This document shows, piece by piece, positions 1 to 7,481 of a stretch of 20,581 nt of DNA. The stretch lies in assembly GCA_033720695.1 (NCBI GenBank), contig JAWWCA010000035.1:1-20581 (forward strand), read 5' to 3'. The first letter of the stretch is position 1. The number at the start of each line of letters is the position of its first letter. Below the pieces are notes generated by a model that had not been told where the DNA came from, did not search any database, and worked only from the letters and a program-made list of their open reading frames with translations. This DNA is from DATGQT01 sp033720695. Its GTDB lineage: Bacteria > Bacteroidota > Rhodothermia > Rhodothermales > Rubricoccaceae. The translations under genes were made by a program, and so were the position numbers.

Positions 1-1142
1 AGGGCCCGGCGCACCCGCTCCCCCAGCGTCGCGAGCCGTCCCACCGGCTCGTTGCTGAAGACGAGGCGCACGAAGCGGTCGCCGTAGGCCTCCCCCCAAT
101 CGCGCATGGGCGTCGCGGCAACGCGGCCCGCGGCGAGCAGGCGCCGCGACGCCTCGAACCCGCCGAGGCCGAGCGCCGCCACGTCGAGGAGCTGGCTCCA
201 GCCGCCGGCCGCCTGGATCATCGGGTAGCCGTCGAGCTGCTCTCCGACGACGTCGCGGCGACGCTCCCACTCGGCCACGGCCACGGCCACGCCGCCGTCG
301 GGGTCGGTCAGGGCGGCGAGGGCGCCGGGCTGGGCGATGCCCGTGGGCGAGACGCAGTTGTAGGTGTGGACGCGGGCCACGTCGTCCAGGACCGCCGCCG
401 GCCCCACCACCCAGCCCACGCGCCACCCGATCATCCGGTACACCTTGGAGACGGAGCCGACGGTGAGCGTCCGCTCGGCCATCCCCTCCAACCCGGCCGG
501 GTGGACGAGGGGCCGGCCGTCGAAGAGGATCGGCTCCATCGCCGCGTTGTAGAGCAGCCAGAGGTCGTGCGCCCGGCACAGCTCGGCGACCGCCGCCCAC
601 GCCTCCGCACTCAGCACGGCGCCCGACGGCATCGAGGGGTTCATCAGGAAGACGACGCGCGTGCGGGGCGTAACGGCGGCACGGAGCGCGTCGAGGTCGA
701 GCCACCACGCCCCCCCGCGCTCGATGAAGGGGACGAGCCGCGTCGTGCAGCCGGCGAGGCGGGCGCGGTAGATCATGCCCGCGTAGGTCGGGTCCGTGAG
801 GATCACCTCGTCGCCGGGGTCGGTGAGGGCGAGGAGGGCGTCGAGCATCCCCTCGGTGGCGCCACACGTGACGACAGCGTGCCGCGCCGTGTAGGCCGTC
901 CCCGCCGTCCGGTTCACGTGCGCGGCGACGGCCTCGCGGAGCGCCGTCCGCCCGACGAACGGGAGGTAGCTGTTGGCGTCGTCGTCGTCCAACGCCGCGC
1001 GCGTGGCGGCGAGGACCGACGGCGGCGGCCGGAGGTCGGTGTCGAGGTTCTCGAGCCGGAGGACGTCCGGGTCGTCGCCCGCGGCGGCGGCGACGCGGTC
1101 GATGGAGAAGCCCGGGATGCCGTCGAGGCGCTGGGTCGGCAT
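1..1142 (-). CDS. PLP-dependent class I/II aminotransferase-like protein, 3' end outside window
   Basis: About 380 residues are visible; the stop lies beyond the left edge. The fold-type I aminotransferase layout is clear: GATEG at 94-98 for cofactor phosphate binding, DPTY at 117-120, NPSMPSG at 168-174, the Schiff-base lysine K233 in SVSK followed by GWRVGW at 239-244, and FVRLVFS at 357-363 with the likely carboxylate-binding Arg359. Three positions that normally contact PLP look changed. The second Asn of NPxNPTG is Met171, the Asp that pairs with the pyridine nitrogen appears as Asn199 (YNAAMEPI), and the following Tyr is Met202. The ATG at 1142 is the first start in frame, and the leader is pyrimidine-rich with no Shine-Dalgarno. 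The gene sits behind the susD terminator, so it is probably transcribed separately. The fold is sure, but substrate and reaction cannot be named; a non-transaminating PLP enzyme is possible. Confidence 0.85.
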   Translation of the reverse strand, partial: MPTQRLDGIPGFSIDRVAAAAGDDPDVLRLENLDTDLRPPPSVLAATRAALDDDDANSYLPFVGRTALREAVAAHVNRTAGTAYTARHAVVTCGATEGMLDALLALTDPGDEVILTDPTYAGMIYRARLAGCTTRLVPFIERGGAWWLDLDALRAAVTPRTRVVFLMNPSMPSGAVLSAEAWAAVAELCRAHDLWLLYNAAMEPILFDGRPLVHPAGLEGMAERTLTVGSVSKVYRMIGWRVGWVVGPAAVLDDVARVHTYNCVSPTGIAQPGALAALTDPDGGVAVAVAEWERRRDVVGEQLDGYPMIQAAGGWSQLLDVAALGLGGFEASRRLLAAGRVAATPMRDWGEAYGDRFVRLVFSNEPVGRLATLGERVRRA

Positions 1143-1207
1143 GGCAGAGGCGGCAGGTGGGAAGGGGGACCGATGATCGGGCCCTCTCTCCGACCCGCGT
1201 GCACCGG

Positions 1208-1244
1208 AAAAAAGACGGGGCCGGATGGTGGTCCATCCGGCCCC
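1208..1244 (-). terminator. Rho-independent terminator of the susC-susD operon
   Basis: A perfect 12-bp stem (1217-1228 with 1233-1244) closes on a 4-nt loop. On the minus strand it is followed, after GTC, by six T residues (1208-1213). It begins 23 nt downstream of the susD stop, the right place to end that transcript. There is no matching T-run on the plus side, so it appears to act in one direction. It separates susCD from the aminotransferase. Confidence 0.92.
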
Positions 1245-1267
1245 GGGTCTCGCCGATGCGAGCGGCG

Positions 1268-2566
1268 TCAGACGTTCTCGTTCTGCGGGATCGGGAACTG
1301 CACCCACACGTCGTCCCCCTCGCGGTCGATGGGGAGCGTGTCGAGCTGGCCGAAGCGGCGGACGTCGACCCAGCGGTGGCCCTCGCCGTAGAGCTCGTAG
1401 CGTCGCTGGAAGAGCACCTCGTCGAGGACGGCGGCCTGGGTGGCGTCCCCGTCGTAGTCGTCGAGGCCGGCGGCGTTGCGGATGACGTTGAGGTCGCTGA
1501 TGGCGCCGTCCACGTCGCCGGTCTGGGCGCGGGCCTCGGCCCGGATGAGCACCAGCTCCGCGTTCGTGATGATCGGGAGCGGGTCGGACCCCGACTTGTA
1601 GACGAAGAACCCGTACTGCGACGTCAGGCCGTCGACGGTGGTGGCGCTGCCGCGGTCGAACACCTTCGAGATCCGCTCGTCGCCGTCCTCGATGTCCTCC
1701 ACGTAGCTGGGGTGCGCGAGGATGAGGTCGCCGTCGGCGTCGGGCGGGAGGAAGAACGGGTTGAGGAAGTCGTTCGAGCCCGACGAGAAGACGTGGTAGG
1801 CGCCTGCCGAGAGGTCGCCGTCGGCGTCGAGGAACGAGTCGTCGAGCGCGTCGAAGACGCCGGCGTAGTCCTCGCGGTAGAGGTCCACGCGGGCGGCGAG
1901 GGCGCGGTTGAATGCGGCGTAGTCCACGCTCAGCGTCGTCGGGAAGAAGAAGCTGGCGGACCCGCTGAAGTCGCCGGCCGCCTCGTCGAGGAGGGCGGCG
2001 ATCTGGTTGAGCGCCTCGTCGTAGCCGACGAGGGGGCCCGGCCCGTCGTCGCCCGGCCCGATGAAGCGGATGCCGTTCTGGTAGGTGAGGTTGAGGTTGA
2101 GGAGGTACTGGTAGGCCTTCCACGTCTTCGCGAACCCGCGGGCGTCGGCCTTCTGGTCGTCGGAGAGCGTGGTGTTGAGGCCGAGCGCCTCGAGCATCAC
2201 GTTGGCGTCCCGGATGGTGCGGTAGCGGGCCGTCCAGGGGCGCGTGAGGTAGAACGTGTTGTCGTCGAGGACCGAGGTCCCCTTGCCGAGGAGGTCGCCG
2301 GTGAAGCGGGGGTCGGAGGCGCTGAAGCGCCAGTGCTCCCGGCCGATGTTGCCGACGTCGGCGAGGTAGAGGTTGAGGTCGATGCGGGCGGAGGCCTCGA
2401 CGCCGATGGCGACGGCCGAGATGTTCTCCGCGGTGGGGTTGTCGAGGATGTCGTCGACGCTGGGCCCGTTGGGATCGGGCCGGTCGTCGATCTCGAAGAG
2501 GTCGCAGCCGGCGAACGTCAGGGCGACGAGCACCGCCAGCGCGAGACGAAGGGTGTAGGTCTTCAT
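1268..2566 (-). CDS. SusD/RagB-family outer-membrane nutrient-binding lipoprotein
   Basis: The protein has 432 residues. SusD-type lipoproteins form the hinged lid over a SusC barrel and capture glycans, peptides or other large nutrients at the cell surface. The N-terminus is a lipoprotein signal: MKTYTLR, a hydrophobic stretch, then the lipobox FAGC with Cys21 as the acylated residue. The C-terminal family signature is clear: RRYELYGEGHRWVDVRRFG followed by FPIPQNE. The helical region around NAELVLIRAEARAQTGD fits the TPR-like core. At 432 aa it is at the short end for the family. The ATG at 2566 is chosen because the signal peptide starts there; the open frame running further upstream is overlap with susC. 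It lies 23 bp after susC, with a C12 tract just before the start, and is followed by a strong terminator. No glycoside hydrolase or peptidase lies beside it, so the ligand cannot be inferred. Confidence 0.94.
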   Translation of the reverse strand: MKTYTLRLALAVLVALTFAGCDLFEIDDRPDPNGPSVDDILDNPTAENISAVAIGVEASARIDLNLYLADVGNIGREHWRFSASDPRFTGDLLGKGTSVLDDNTFYLTRPWTARYRTIRDANVMLEALGLNTTLSDDQKADARGFAKTWKAYQYLLNLNLTYQNGIRFIGPGDDGPGPLVGYDEALNQIAALLDEAAGDFSGSASFFFPTTLSVDYAAFNRALAARVDLYREDYAGVFDALDDSFLDADGDLSAGAYHVFSSGSNDFLNPFFLPPDADGDLILAHPSYVEDIEDGDERISKVFDRGSATTVDGLTSQYGFFVYKSGSDPLPIITNAELVLIRAEARAQTGDVDGAISDLNVIRNAAGLDDYDGDATQAAVLDEVLFQRRYELYGEGHRWVDVRRFGQLDTLPIDREGDDVWVQFPIPQNENV

Positions 2567-2567
2567 C

Positions 2568-2579
2568 GGGGGGGGGGGG
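2568..2579 (-). repeat. C12 homopolymer directly upstream of the susD start
   Basis: Twelve consecutive C residues on the coding strand end one base before the susD ATG and fill the place where a ribosome-binding site would lie. It is the longest single-base run I noticed in the window. Long mononucleotide tracts are prone to slippage, so the length may vary between cells or reads. A change here would alter leader length but not the susD reading frame. Confidence 0.9.
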
Positions 2580-2589
2580 CTGGGGGTGC

Positions 2590-5500
2590 TTAGAGGCCGA
2601 ATCCGAGGTGGAACAGGAACGAGCGCGAGGTGGGGAACGGGGTCACCTCCACGCCGGTCGCGACCGGCGAGTCGCCGAAGTTGTGGACCTCGGGGTCGTA
2701 GCTCTTGTAGGGCGTGATGGTGAACACGTTGTTCGCCGAGGCGCCGATGCGGATGTTGCGGACGGCCGAGCCGAGGCCGGGGCCGAGGAGCTCGGCCGGG
2801 AGGGTGTAGTAGAGGCCGACCTCGCGGAGCTTGAAGTACGAGGCGTCCTGGACGAACGGGGCGGCCGAGACGCCGAGCGCTGCGAGGCGGGTGCCGGCGT
2901 TCTGGTCGAAGTCCACGCTCGTGCCGTTGAGGTCGGCGAGGAGCTCGGTGAGGTTGATCACGTCGCCGCCCTTCTTCCAGTGGCCGAAGACGGTGAGGCG
3001 GAGGTTGTCCCAGAGCGTGAAGTCGTTGAAGAACGACATCTGGAAGTCCGGCGCCACGTCGCCCAGCTGGAAGACGCCGTCGGAGACGCCGTCGCCGTCG
3101 GTGTCGTCGATGCCGACGATCTGGGTGGGGGCCTCGCCCTCCTCGATGCGGATGGAGCCGAGCGTGTTGCCGAAGCCGCCGCCGATCGTCTGGAAGGCGG
3201 GGACGGCGAGCTCGGTGACCTCGGCGCGGTTGGCCCAGAAGCTCGTCCGGGAGACCCACTGGAAGTCCGGCATGTTGATCGGGATCACGCTGAGCCCGAC
3301 CTCGATGCCGTTGTTGGTGAGCTGGCCGGCGTTGATGGTCTCGGTCGCGAAGCCCGACGACGGCTCGAGCTGGCGCGTGAGCACGAGGTCGTCGATCACC
3401 TTGCGGTAGACCGTGAACTCGAGGTTGGCGGTGCCGTCGAGGATCGAGACGTCGACGCCGCCCTCGATCTCGGTGGCCCGCTCCGGCTCGATGGCGGGCT
3501 CCCCGCGCTGCGGGTTGATGTGGGAGCCGATGTTGCCGCCGATCGCGATGGGCCCGAACGTGGTGTACTTCGAGCCGAACGGGGCGGTGTTGCCCGTCTG
3601 GCCGAAGGCGACGCGGAACTTCAGGAGGTCCACGGCCGAGACGTTCCAGAAGTCGAAGTTGGTGACGTTGAAGGCGACCGAGGCCTTGGGGTAGGCGTAG
3701 TACTTCCCGACGTCGCCGTTGAGCGAGGAGCGCTCGGCGCGGACGCCGCCCGTCACGATGATGCGGTTGCCCCAGTTGATCTCCTCCTGCCCGAAGAAGG
3801 CGCGGTCCCGCTGGAAGAGGCGGAACTGGTCGGTCTGGAGGGAGGTGGCCTGGTCCACGTTCTCCTGGCCCGGGATGATGCCGGCGGCGGCGGCCGTGGT
3901 CCGGTCGAAGTCCTGGTCGAAGGCGGTGACGCCGGCCTGCGTGGTGAAGAAGAGGTCGCTCTCGGGGAGGCCGAGGGAGTGGACGAGCGAGCCGCGGAAG
4001 TTCGTGTTGAGGTTGTTCGTCCGGCCCTGGATGGACTGCCCGATGAGGTCCTGGCCCTCGTAGAAGACGAGCTCGACGGGGAAGACCGACGACTGCGCGA
4101 GGCCGTAGTAGTCCACGCCGCCCTCGGCCACGGCCTGGAGCGCCTGGTTGTCCTGCTGGAGGAGGTTGAGCGTGAACCGGCCCGAGCCGAGGAACCGCTG
4201 GGTCTCCTCGCCGATGTCGGCGAGGTCCCGGGTCTGGAGCGGGTTCGAGGCGTTGAACGGGTGGGCCGGGTAGATCCCGTTCCCATCCGGGAAGAGGTCG
4301 ACGAAGTTGGGCGTGGCCGTGAGCGAGACGCCGAACGTGGTGCCGGAGTTGTCGTTGCCGGTGAGCCCGCGGCGGGCCTCACTGCGGACGTAGTTCGACG
4401 TCACGTCGAGCGAGGCGCGCGAGGAGAACCGGTGCGTCACGTTGACGCGGGCCGACTGCTTCTCGTAGCCGGTCCGCTCGACGATCCCCTCGTCGTCCTT
4501 GACGAGGCCCGAGATGAAGAACGTGGTGCGGTCGTTGCCGCCGGCGGCCGAGATCTGCGTCGTCGAGAGGAGGCCCTCGTTGCCGTAGAGCTCCTGCTCG
4601 TAGTCGTAGAAGCCGGCGGCCTGGCCCTGGCGGTAGAGCTGGCGGATGGCCTCGACGCCGGCCTCGAACTCGGCGATCTCCTCGGGCGTGGCGTCGTCGT
4701 CGAGCGGCGACGGCCCGAACTGCGCGATCGCGCTCTCCTCGGTGAACTGCCGCGAGCCGATGGGGTTGGCCAGCGTCGTGAAGCCGAGCGACTGCTGGAA
4801 GCTGAGCTGGACGCCCTGCCCGGCACGGCCCTTCTTCGTCGTGATGATGACGACGCCGTTGGAGGCGCGCGCGCCGTAGATGGCCGCCGCGCTCGGGCCC
4901 TTCAGGATCTCGATGGACTCGATGTCCTCGGGCGAGAGGTCGGCGATGCGGTTGGCGGGGTTGTCCTGGCTGGAGGCGTTGCCGCCGGCCGCCGCCGCCG
5001 TGACGGCGTTGACGCCGTTGGAGACGGCGTCGTTCGAGATGATCACGCCGTCGACGATGTAGAGCGGCTGGCTCCGGCCGTTGATCGTCGTGATGCCGCG
5101 GAGCTTGACGGAGATGCCGCCGCCGGGGGCGCCGGTGTACGACGTGATGACGGCGCCCGTCACCTTCCCGTTGATGGCCCCGTCGAGGGTCTGGTTCGTC
5201 GTCACCTCCGCGAGCTCGCGCGCCGAGATCGTCTCAACGGAGTTGGCGAGGTTGGCGCGCTGCACCGACGTGGCGAGGCCGGTCACGACGGCCTCGTCGA
5301 GGCCGAGGATGTCCTCGTCGAGCGCGACGCTGATGGTGGTGGCGTCCGGCGGGACCTCGACGGTCTCGTTGCGGTAGCCGACGTAGGAGAACAGGAGCGT
5401 GCGCTGCCCGTCGGGCAGGGCGAGCTCGTAGCGGCCGTCGAGCCCCGTCGTGGTGCCGATGTTGGTGGCCTGGACGAGGACGTTGACGCCGGGGAGGGAC

Positions 5501-5619
5501 TCGCCCGTGGCCGCGTCGGTCACGGTGCCGCTGACGGTGCGCGTCTGCGCGGCGGCGGTCCCTGCGAGCAGGAGCAGCGCCAGCACGAGGCCGGCACTGC
5601 GAGCGTAGAGGTGGGTCAT
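2590..5619 (-). CDS. SusC/RagA-family TonB-linked outer-membrane transporter
   Basis: The protein has 1009 residues. It is predicted to import a SusD-bound substrate across the outer membrane using TonB energy. Residues 1-24 form a signal peptide ending in AAAQ. A carboxypeptidase-regulatory-like domain follows (about 28-100: GTVTDAATGESLPGVNV, then SYVGY). LDEAVVTG at 108-115 leads into the plug domain, which has VKLRGITTINGRSQPLYIVD at 171-190. The remainder is the beta-barrel, ending in FLFHLGFGL. The length is normal for the family. The ATG at 5619 is chosen because the signal peptide begins there; the 41 codons open upstream have no family resemblance and contain the promoter region. It forms a two-gene operon with susD, behind a likely Bacteroidota-type promoter at 5683-5714. 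No anti-sigma/sigma pair or hybrid sensor is visible, so its regulator is not in the window. Confidence 0.95.
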   Translation of the reverse strand: MTHLYARSAGLVLALLLLAGTAAAQTRTVSGTVTDAATGESLPGVNVLVQATNIGTTTGLDGRYELALPDGQRTLLFSYVGYRNETVEVPPDATTISVALDEDILGLDEAVVTGLATSVQRANLANSVETISARELAEVTTNQTLDGAINGKVTGAVITSYTGAPGGGISVKLRGITTINGRSQPLYIVDGVIISNDAVSNGVNAVTAAAAGGNASSQDNPANRIADLSPEDIESIEILKGPSAAAIYGARASNGVVIITTKKGRAGQGVQLSFQQSLGFTTLANPIGSRQFTEESAIAQFGPSPLDDDATPEEIAEFEAGVEAIRQLYRQGQAAGFYDYEQELYGNEGLLSTTQISAAGGNDRTTFFISGLVKDDEGIVERTGYEKQSARVNVTHRFSSRASLDVTSNYVRSEARRGLTGNDNSGTTFGVSLTATPNFVDLFPDGNGIYPAHPFNASNPLQTRDLADIGEETQRFLGSGRFTLNLLQQDNQALQAVAEGGVDYYGLAQSSVFPVELVFYEGQDLIGQSIQGRTNNLNTNFRGSLVHSLGLPESDLFFTTQAGVTAFDQDFDRTTAAAAGIIPGQENVDQATSLQTDQFRLFQRDRAFFGQEEINWGNRIIVTGGVRAERSSLNGDVGKYYAYPKASVAFNVTNFDFWNVSAVDLLKFRVAFGQTGNTAPFGSKYTTFGPIAIGGNIGSHINPQRGEPAIEPERATEIEGGVDVSILDGTANLEFTVYRKVIDDLVLTRQLEPSSGFATETINAGQLTNNGIEVGLSVIPINMPDFQWVSRTSFWANRAEVTELAVPAFQTIGGGFGNTLGSIRIEEGEAPTQIVGIDDTDGDGVSDGVFQLGDVAPDFQMSFFNDFTLWDNLRLTVFGHWKKGGDVINLTELLADLNGTSVDFDQNAGTRLAALGVSAAPFVQDASYFKLREVGLYYTLPAELLGPGLGSAVRNIRIGASANNVFTITPYKSYDPEVHNFGDSPVATGVEVTPFPTSRSFLFHLGFGL

Positions 5620-5650
5620 GAGCCTTGTGGCGGATGAAGGGGGGGACACG

Positions 5651-5671
5651 CGACGCCGCGTTAAGGCGTCG
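5651..5671 (-). other. Short stem-loop in the susC leader
   Basis: CGACGCC at 5651-5657 pairs perfectly with GGCGTCG at 5665-5671 around a 7-nt loop. It lies between the proposed promoter and the susC start, so it would be in the 5' leader of the mRNA. The loop and flank repeat the word GTTAA. Its function is unknown; it could stabilise the message or bind a regulator. Confidence 0.5.
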
Positions 5672-5682
5672 TTAAGACCGGT

Positions 5683-5714
5683 CCAAGGTAGGGGATCCCC
5701 TGATAGGATACAAG
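5683..5714 (-). promoter_or_regulatory. Putative Bacteroidota-type promoter of susCD
   Basis: On the minus strand CTTG (5711-5714) is followed by 20 nt and then TACCTTGG (5683-5690). The known Bacteroidota primary-sigma consensus is TTTG, about 19-21 nt, then TAnnTTTG, so the fit is one mismatch in the -33 element, one in the -7 element, and correct spacing. It stands out in a GC-rich background. It would start transcription roughly 60 nt before the susC ATG. The spacer contains the palindrome GGGGATCCCC. Confidence 0.55.
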
Positions 5715-5985
5715 GGCGGCACGGCCCCCTGCCCGCCCGCATGCACCAAGCCGGTCGCCGCGACGACAGCGCAGGGGGGCCAGAGGCAGAGTGAGGCCCC
5801 GCCGCGCGGAGAAGCGGCAGGGCCTCGTGGACAACCCTGGCGAAGTTGTCCGGGGGGACTCGGGCGGCCTCGCGGCCCCCCGGTCCATGGGGACGCCGGA
5901 AGGCTACGGGGTCGCGGTGTCAAAGGTGCGTCAGCCGGACGGTCGGAATGGGGAGGCGGATCGGCTCCCGCGGAGCCGCCGGCCC
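5715..5985. other. Gene-free, palindrome-rich spacer between ftsZ and susC
   Basis: I see no convincing coding sequence, tRNA, tmRNA, RNase P or SRP RNA here. Inverted repeats are dense: 5723-5732 with 5771-5781 (10 bp, one bulge); 5793-5799 with 5820-5826, extended inside by 5801-5805 with 5814-5818; 5829-5835 with 5845-5851; and 5850-5857 with 5876-5883. The third and fourth share bases 5850-5851, so they could form alternative structures. It may be the trailer of the ftsZ transcript, an upstream regulatory region for susC, or a small RNA on either strand; the sequence alone does not decide. Confidence 0.6.
5962..5978 (-). terminator. Possible ftsZ terminator hairpin lacking a U-tract
   Basis: CGGCTCC (5962-5968) pairs with GGAGCCG (5972-5978) around a 3-nt loop, starting 7 nt after the ftsZ stop. 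No T-run follows on the minus strand, so it is not a classic intrinsic terminator. It may protect the 3' end or assist Rho-dependent ending of the long dcw transcript. Confidence 0.4.
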
Positions 5986-7305
5986 TCAGTCCATCATCTT
6001 GCGGAGGAAGGCGGGCACGTCGGGGTCGTCCTTGCGGATGCGCTCGCGGCGCTCGCGGACGAACTCGCCGTGGTGGAGGCGGCGGACGTTCGGCGGGCGG
6101 CGGTCCGCGCCGTCGTCGCCGTCGTCGCCTTGGGCGCGCGTCTCCTCGACCTCGTGGACGGCCTCCTCCTCGGGCTCGGACGGCGGCACCGGCGTGCGGC
6201 GCTCGAAGGCGGGGACGTCGAGCTCGCGGAGGCTGGCCTCGCCCTTGTAGCGGGGGGCATTGGCGTGGCCGCCGTCGAGCGTGACGGTGCGACGCAGGCG
6301 CGGGGACGCCGCCGCCTCGCCCGGTGCCGCCGCCTCCCGGTCGAAGCCGGTGGCGATCACGGTGACGCGGAGGTCCTCGCCCATCTCGGGGTCGATGACC
6401 GTCCCGAAGATGACCTCGGCCTCGTCGCCGGCCTCCTGCTGGATCACCGCCGTGGCCTGCGTGGCCTCGCGGATCCCGAGGCTCGGGCCCGCCGTGATGT
6501 TGACGAGGACGTTCCGCGCGCCGCGGATCGCGACGCCGTCGAGGAGGGGCGAGGAGATCGCCTCGTGCGCGGCCTTCTCGGCCCGGCCGGAGCCGCTCGC
6601 GACGGCGCTCCCCATCAGCGCCGCGCCGCCCTCCACCATCGTGGTGCGGACGTCGGCGAAGTCGAGGTTGATGAGGCCGTGGACCGTGATGAGGTCGGAG
6701 ATCCCGCGCGTGGCGTTGTAGAGCACGTCGTCGGCCATCTCGAAGGCCTCGACGAGCGTGGTGTCGTCGTCGGCCACGTCGAGGAGCCGCTCGTTCGGGA
6801 TCACGATGAGGGTGTCGACGACCTCGCGGAGCGCGCCGATGCCCTGCTCGGCCGTCTTCCGCCGCTTGAGCCCCTCGCAGTCGAACGGCCGCGTGACGAC
6901 GGCGACCGTGAGGATGCCCATGTTCTTCGCCACCTGCGCGACGACGGGCGCGGCGCCGGTGCCGGTGCCGCCGCCCATGCCGGCCGTGATGAAGACCATG
7001 TCGCAGCCCTCGAGCGCCGCCTCGATGTCGCGCTGGCTCTCGCCGGCGGCCTCCGAGCCGACCGACGGGCGGGCGCCCGCGCCGAGCCCCTTCGTGAGGT
7101 CGCGGCCGAGCTGGATCTTGATCGAGGCGGCGTTGGCCTGGAGCGCCTGCGCGTCGGTGTTGACGGCGACGAACTCGACGCCGACGATGCCCTTGGTGAG
7201 CATGTTGTTGACGGCGTTGCCGCCGCCGCCGCCGACGCCGACGACGCGGATCGTGGCCTCCTCTTGCGCGCCGTCGTCGAATGAAAACCGGTTCGTAAAG
7301 TCCAT
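5986..7305 (-). CDS. ftsZ: Cell division GTPase FtsZ
   Basis: The protein has 439 residues. It polymerises with GTP into the Z-ring at midcell and recruits the divisome. The nucleotide-binding GVGGGGGNAVNNM is at 23-35, the tubulin signature GGGTGTGAAP at 111-120, and the T7 loop NLDFADVRTTM at 213-223 supplies the catalytic Asp residues. The folded core ends near 322. A charged linker of about 106 residues follows, then the C-terminal peptide DVPAFLRK at 429-436 that contacts FtsA. Unusually, the linker contains a second copy-like motif, DVPAFERR, at 363-370. The ATG at 7305 is supported by a GGAGG 9 nt upstream. It is the last gene of the dcw cluster, 176 bp after ftsA, in a gap that may hold its own promoter. 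Confidence 0.98.
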   Translation of the reverse strand: MDFTNRFSFDDGAQEEATIRVVGVGGGGGNAVNNMLTKGIVGVEFVAVNTDAQALQANAASIKIQLGRDLTKGLGAGARPSVGSEAAGESQRDIEAALEGCDMVFITAGMGGGTGTGAAPVVAQVAKNMGILTVAVVTRPFDCEGLKRRKTAEQGIGALREVVDTLIVIPNERLLDVADDDTTLVEAFEMADDVLYNATRGISDLITVHGLINLDFADVRTTMVEGGAALMGSAVASGSGRAEKAAHEAISSPLLDGVAIRGARNVLVNITAGPSLGIREATQATAVIQQEAGDEAEVIFGTVIDPEMGEDLRVTVIATGFDREAAAPGEAAASPRLRRTVTLDGGHANAPRYKGEASLRELDVPAFERRTPVPPSEPEEEAVHEVEETRAQGDDGDDGADRRPPNVRRLHHGEFVRERRERIRKDDPDVPAFLRKMMD

Positions 7306-7314
7306 GGTGGTGTC

Positions 7315-7319
7315 CCTCC
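7315..7319 (-). promoter_or_regulatory. Shine-Dalgarno-like GGAGG of ftsZ
   Basis: GGAGG lies 9 nt before the ftsZ ATG on the minus strand. It supports the chosen start. Most starts in this window have pyrimidine-rich leaders instead, so ftsZ is one of only three genes with a clear motif of this kind. Confidence 0.6.
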
Positions 7320-7414
7320 CGAGAGTGTGTTCGCCAGGGTGGTGGGAGTGTGGCGTGGGGGGCGCTGCGGGACCCGTCCTAAGCTCGCAACCCTGCGGTT
7401 ACGGTGCCGGCCGG

Positions 7415-7443
7415 GTTATCCACGCGCCTTCCACACGGTTCAA
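7415..7443 (-). promoter_or_regulatory. Weak candidate promoter for ftsZ in the ftsA-ftsZ gap
   Basis: On the minus strand TTGAAC (7438-7443) is separated by 17 nt from GATAAC (7415-7420). Each matches 4 of 6 positions of the general sigma70 -35/-10 hexamers. No good Bacteroidota-type TAnnTTTG element was seen in this gap. A separate ftsZ promoter is common in other bacteria and would explain the unusually wide 176-bp spacing here, but the match is weak. Confidence 0.25.
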
Positions 7444-7481
7444 GTGATTGGTGAGGATTTCTTGAGGGTTGGGCCGTTCGG

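Noticed and set aside
2608..5637. A 1009-codon open frame on the plus strand opposite susC
   Set aside because: It is the mirror of susC in a GC-rich genome where antisense stops are rare. The translation is Val/Ala/Asp/Glu/Arg/Gly repeats without any domain, while the minus strand shows a full TonB-linked transporter.
5620..5742. A 41-residue N-terminal extension of SusC
   Set aside because: It would bury the signal peptide and cover the promoter-like element; the signal peptide begins exactly at the ATG at 5619.
5793..5826. The strong stem-loop in the ftsZ-susC spacer as an intrinsic terminator
   Set aside because: No T-run follows on either strand, so I list it only as part of the structured spacer.
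5715..5985. A known structured RNA (cobalamin riboswitch, tmRNA, RNase P or SRP RNA) in the spacer
   Set aside because: I looked for the hallmark conserved words of these RNAs on both strands and did not find them.
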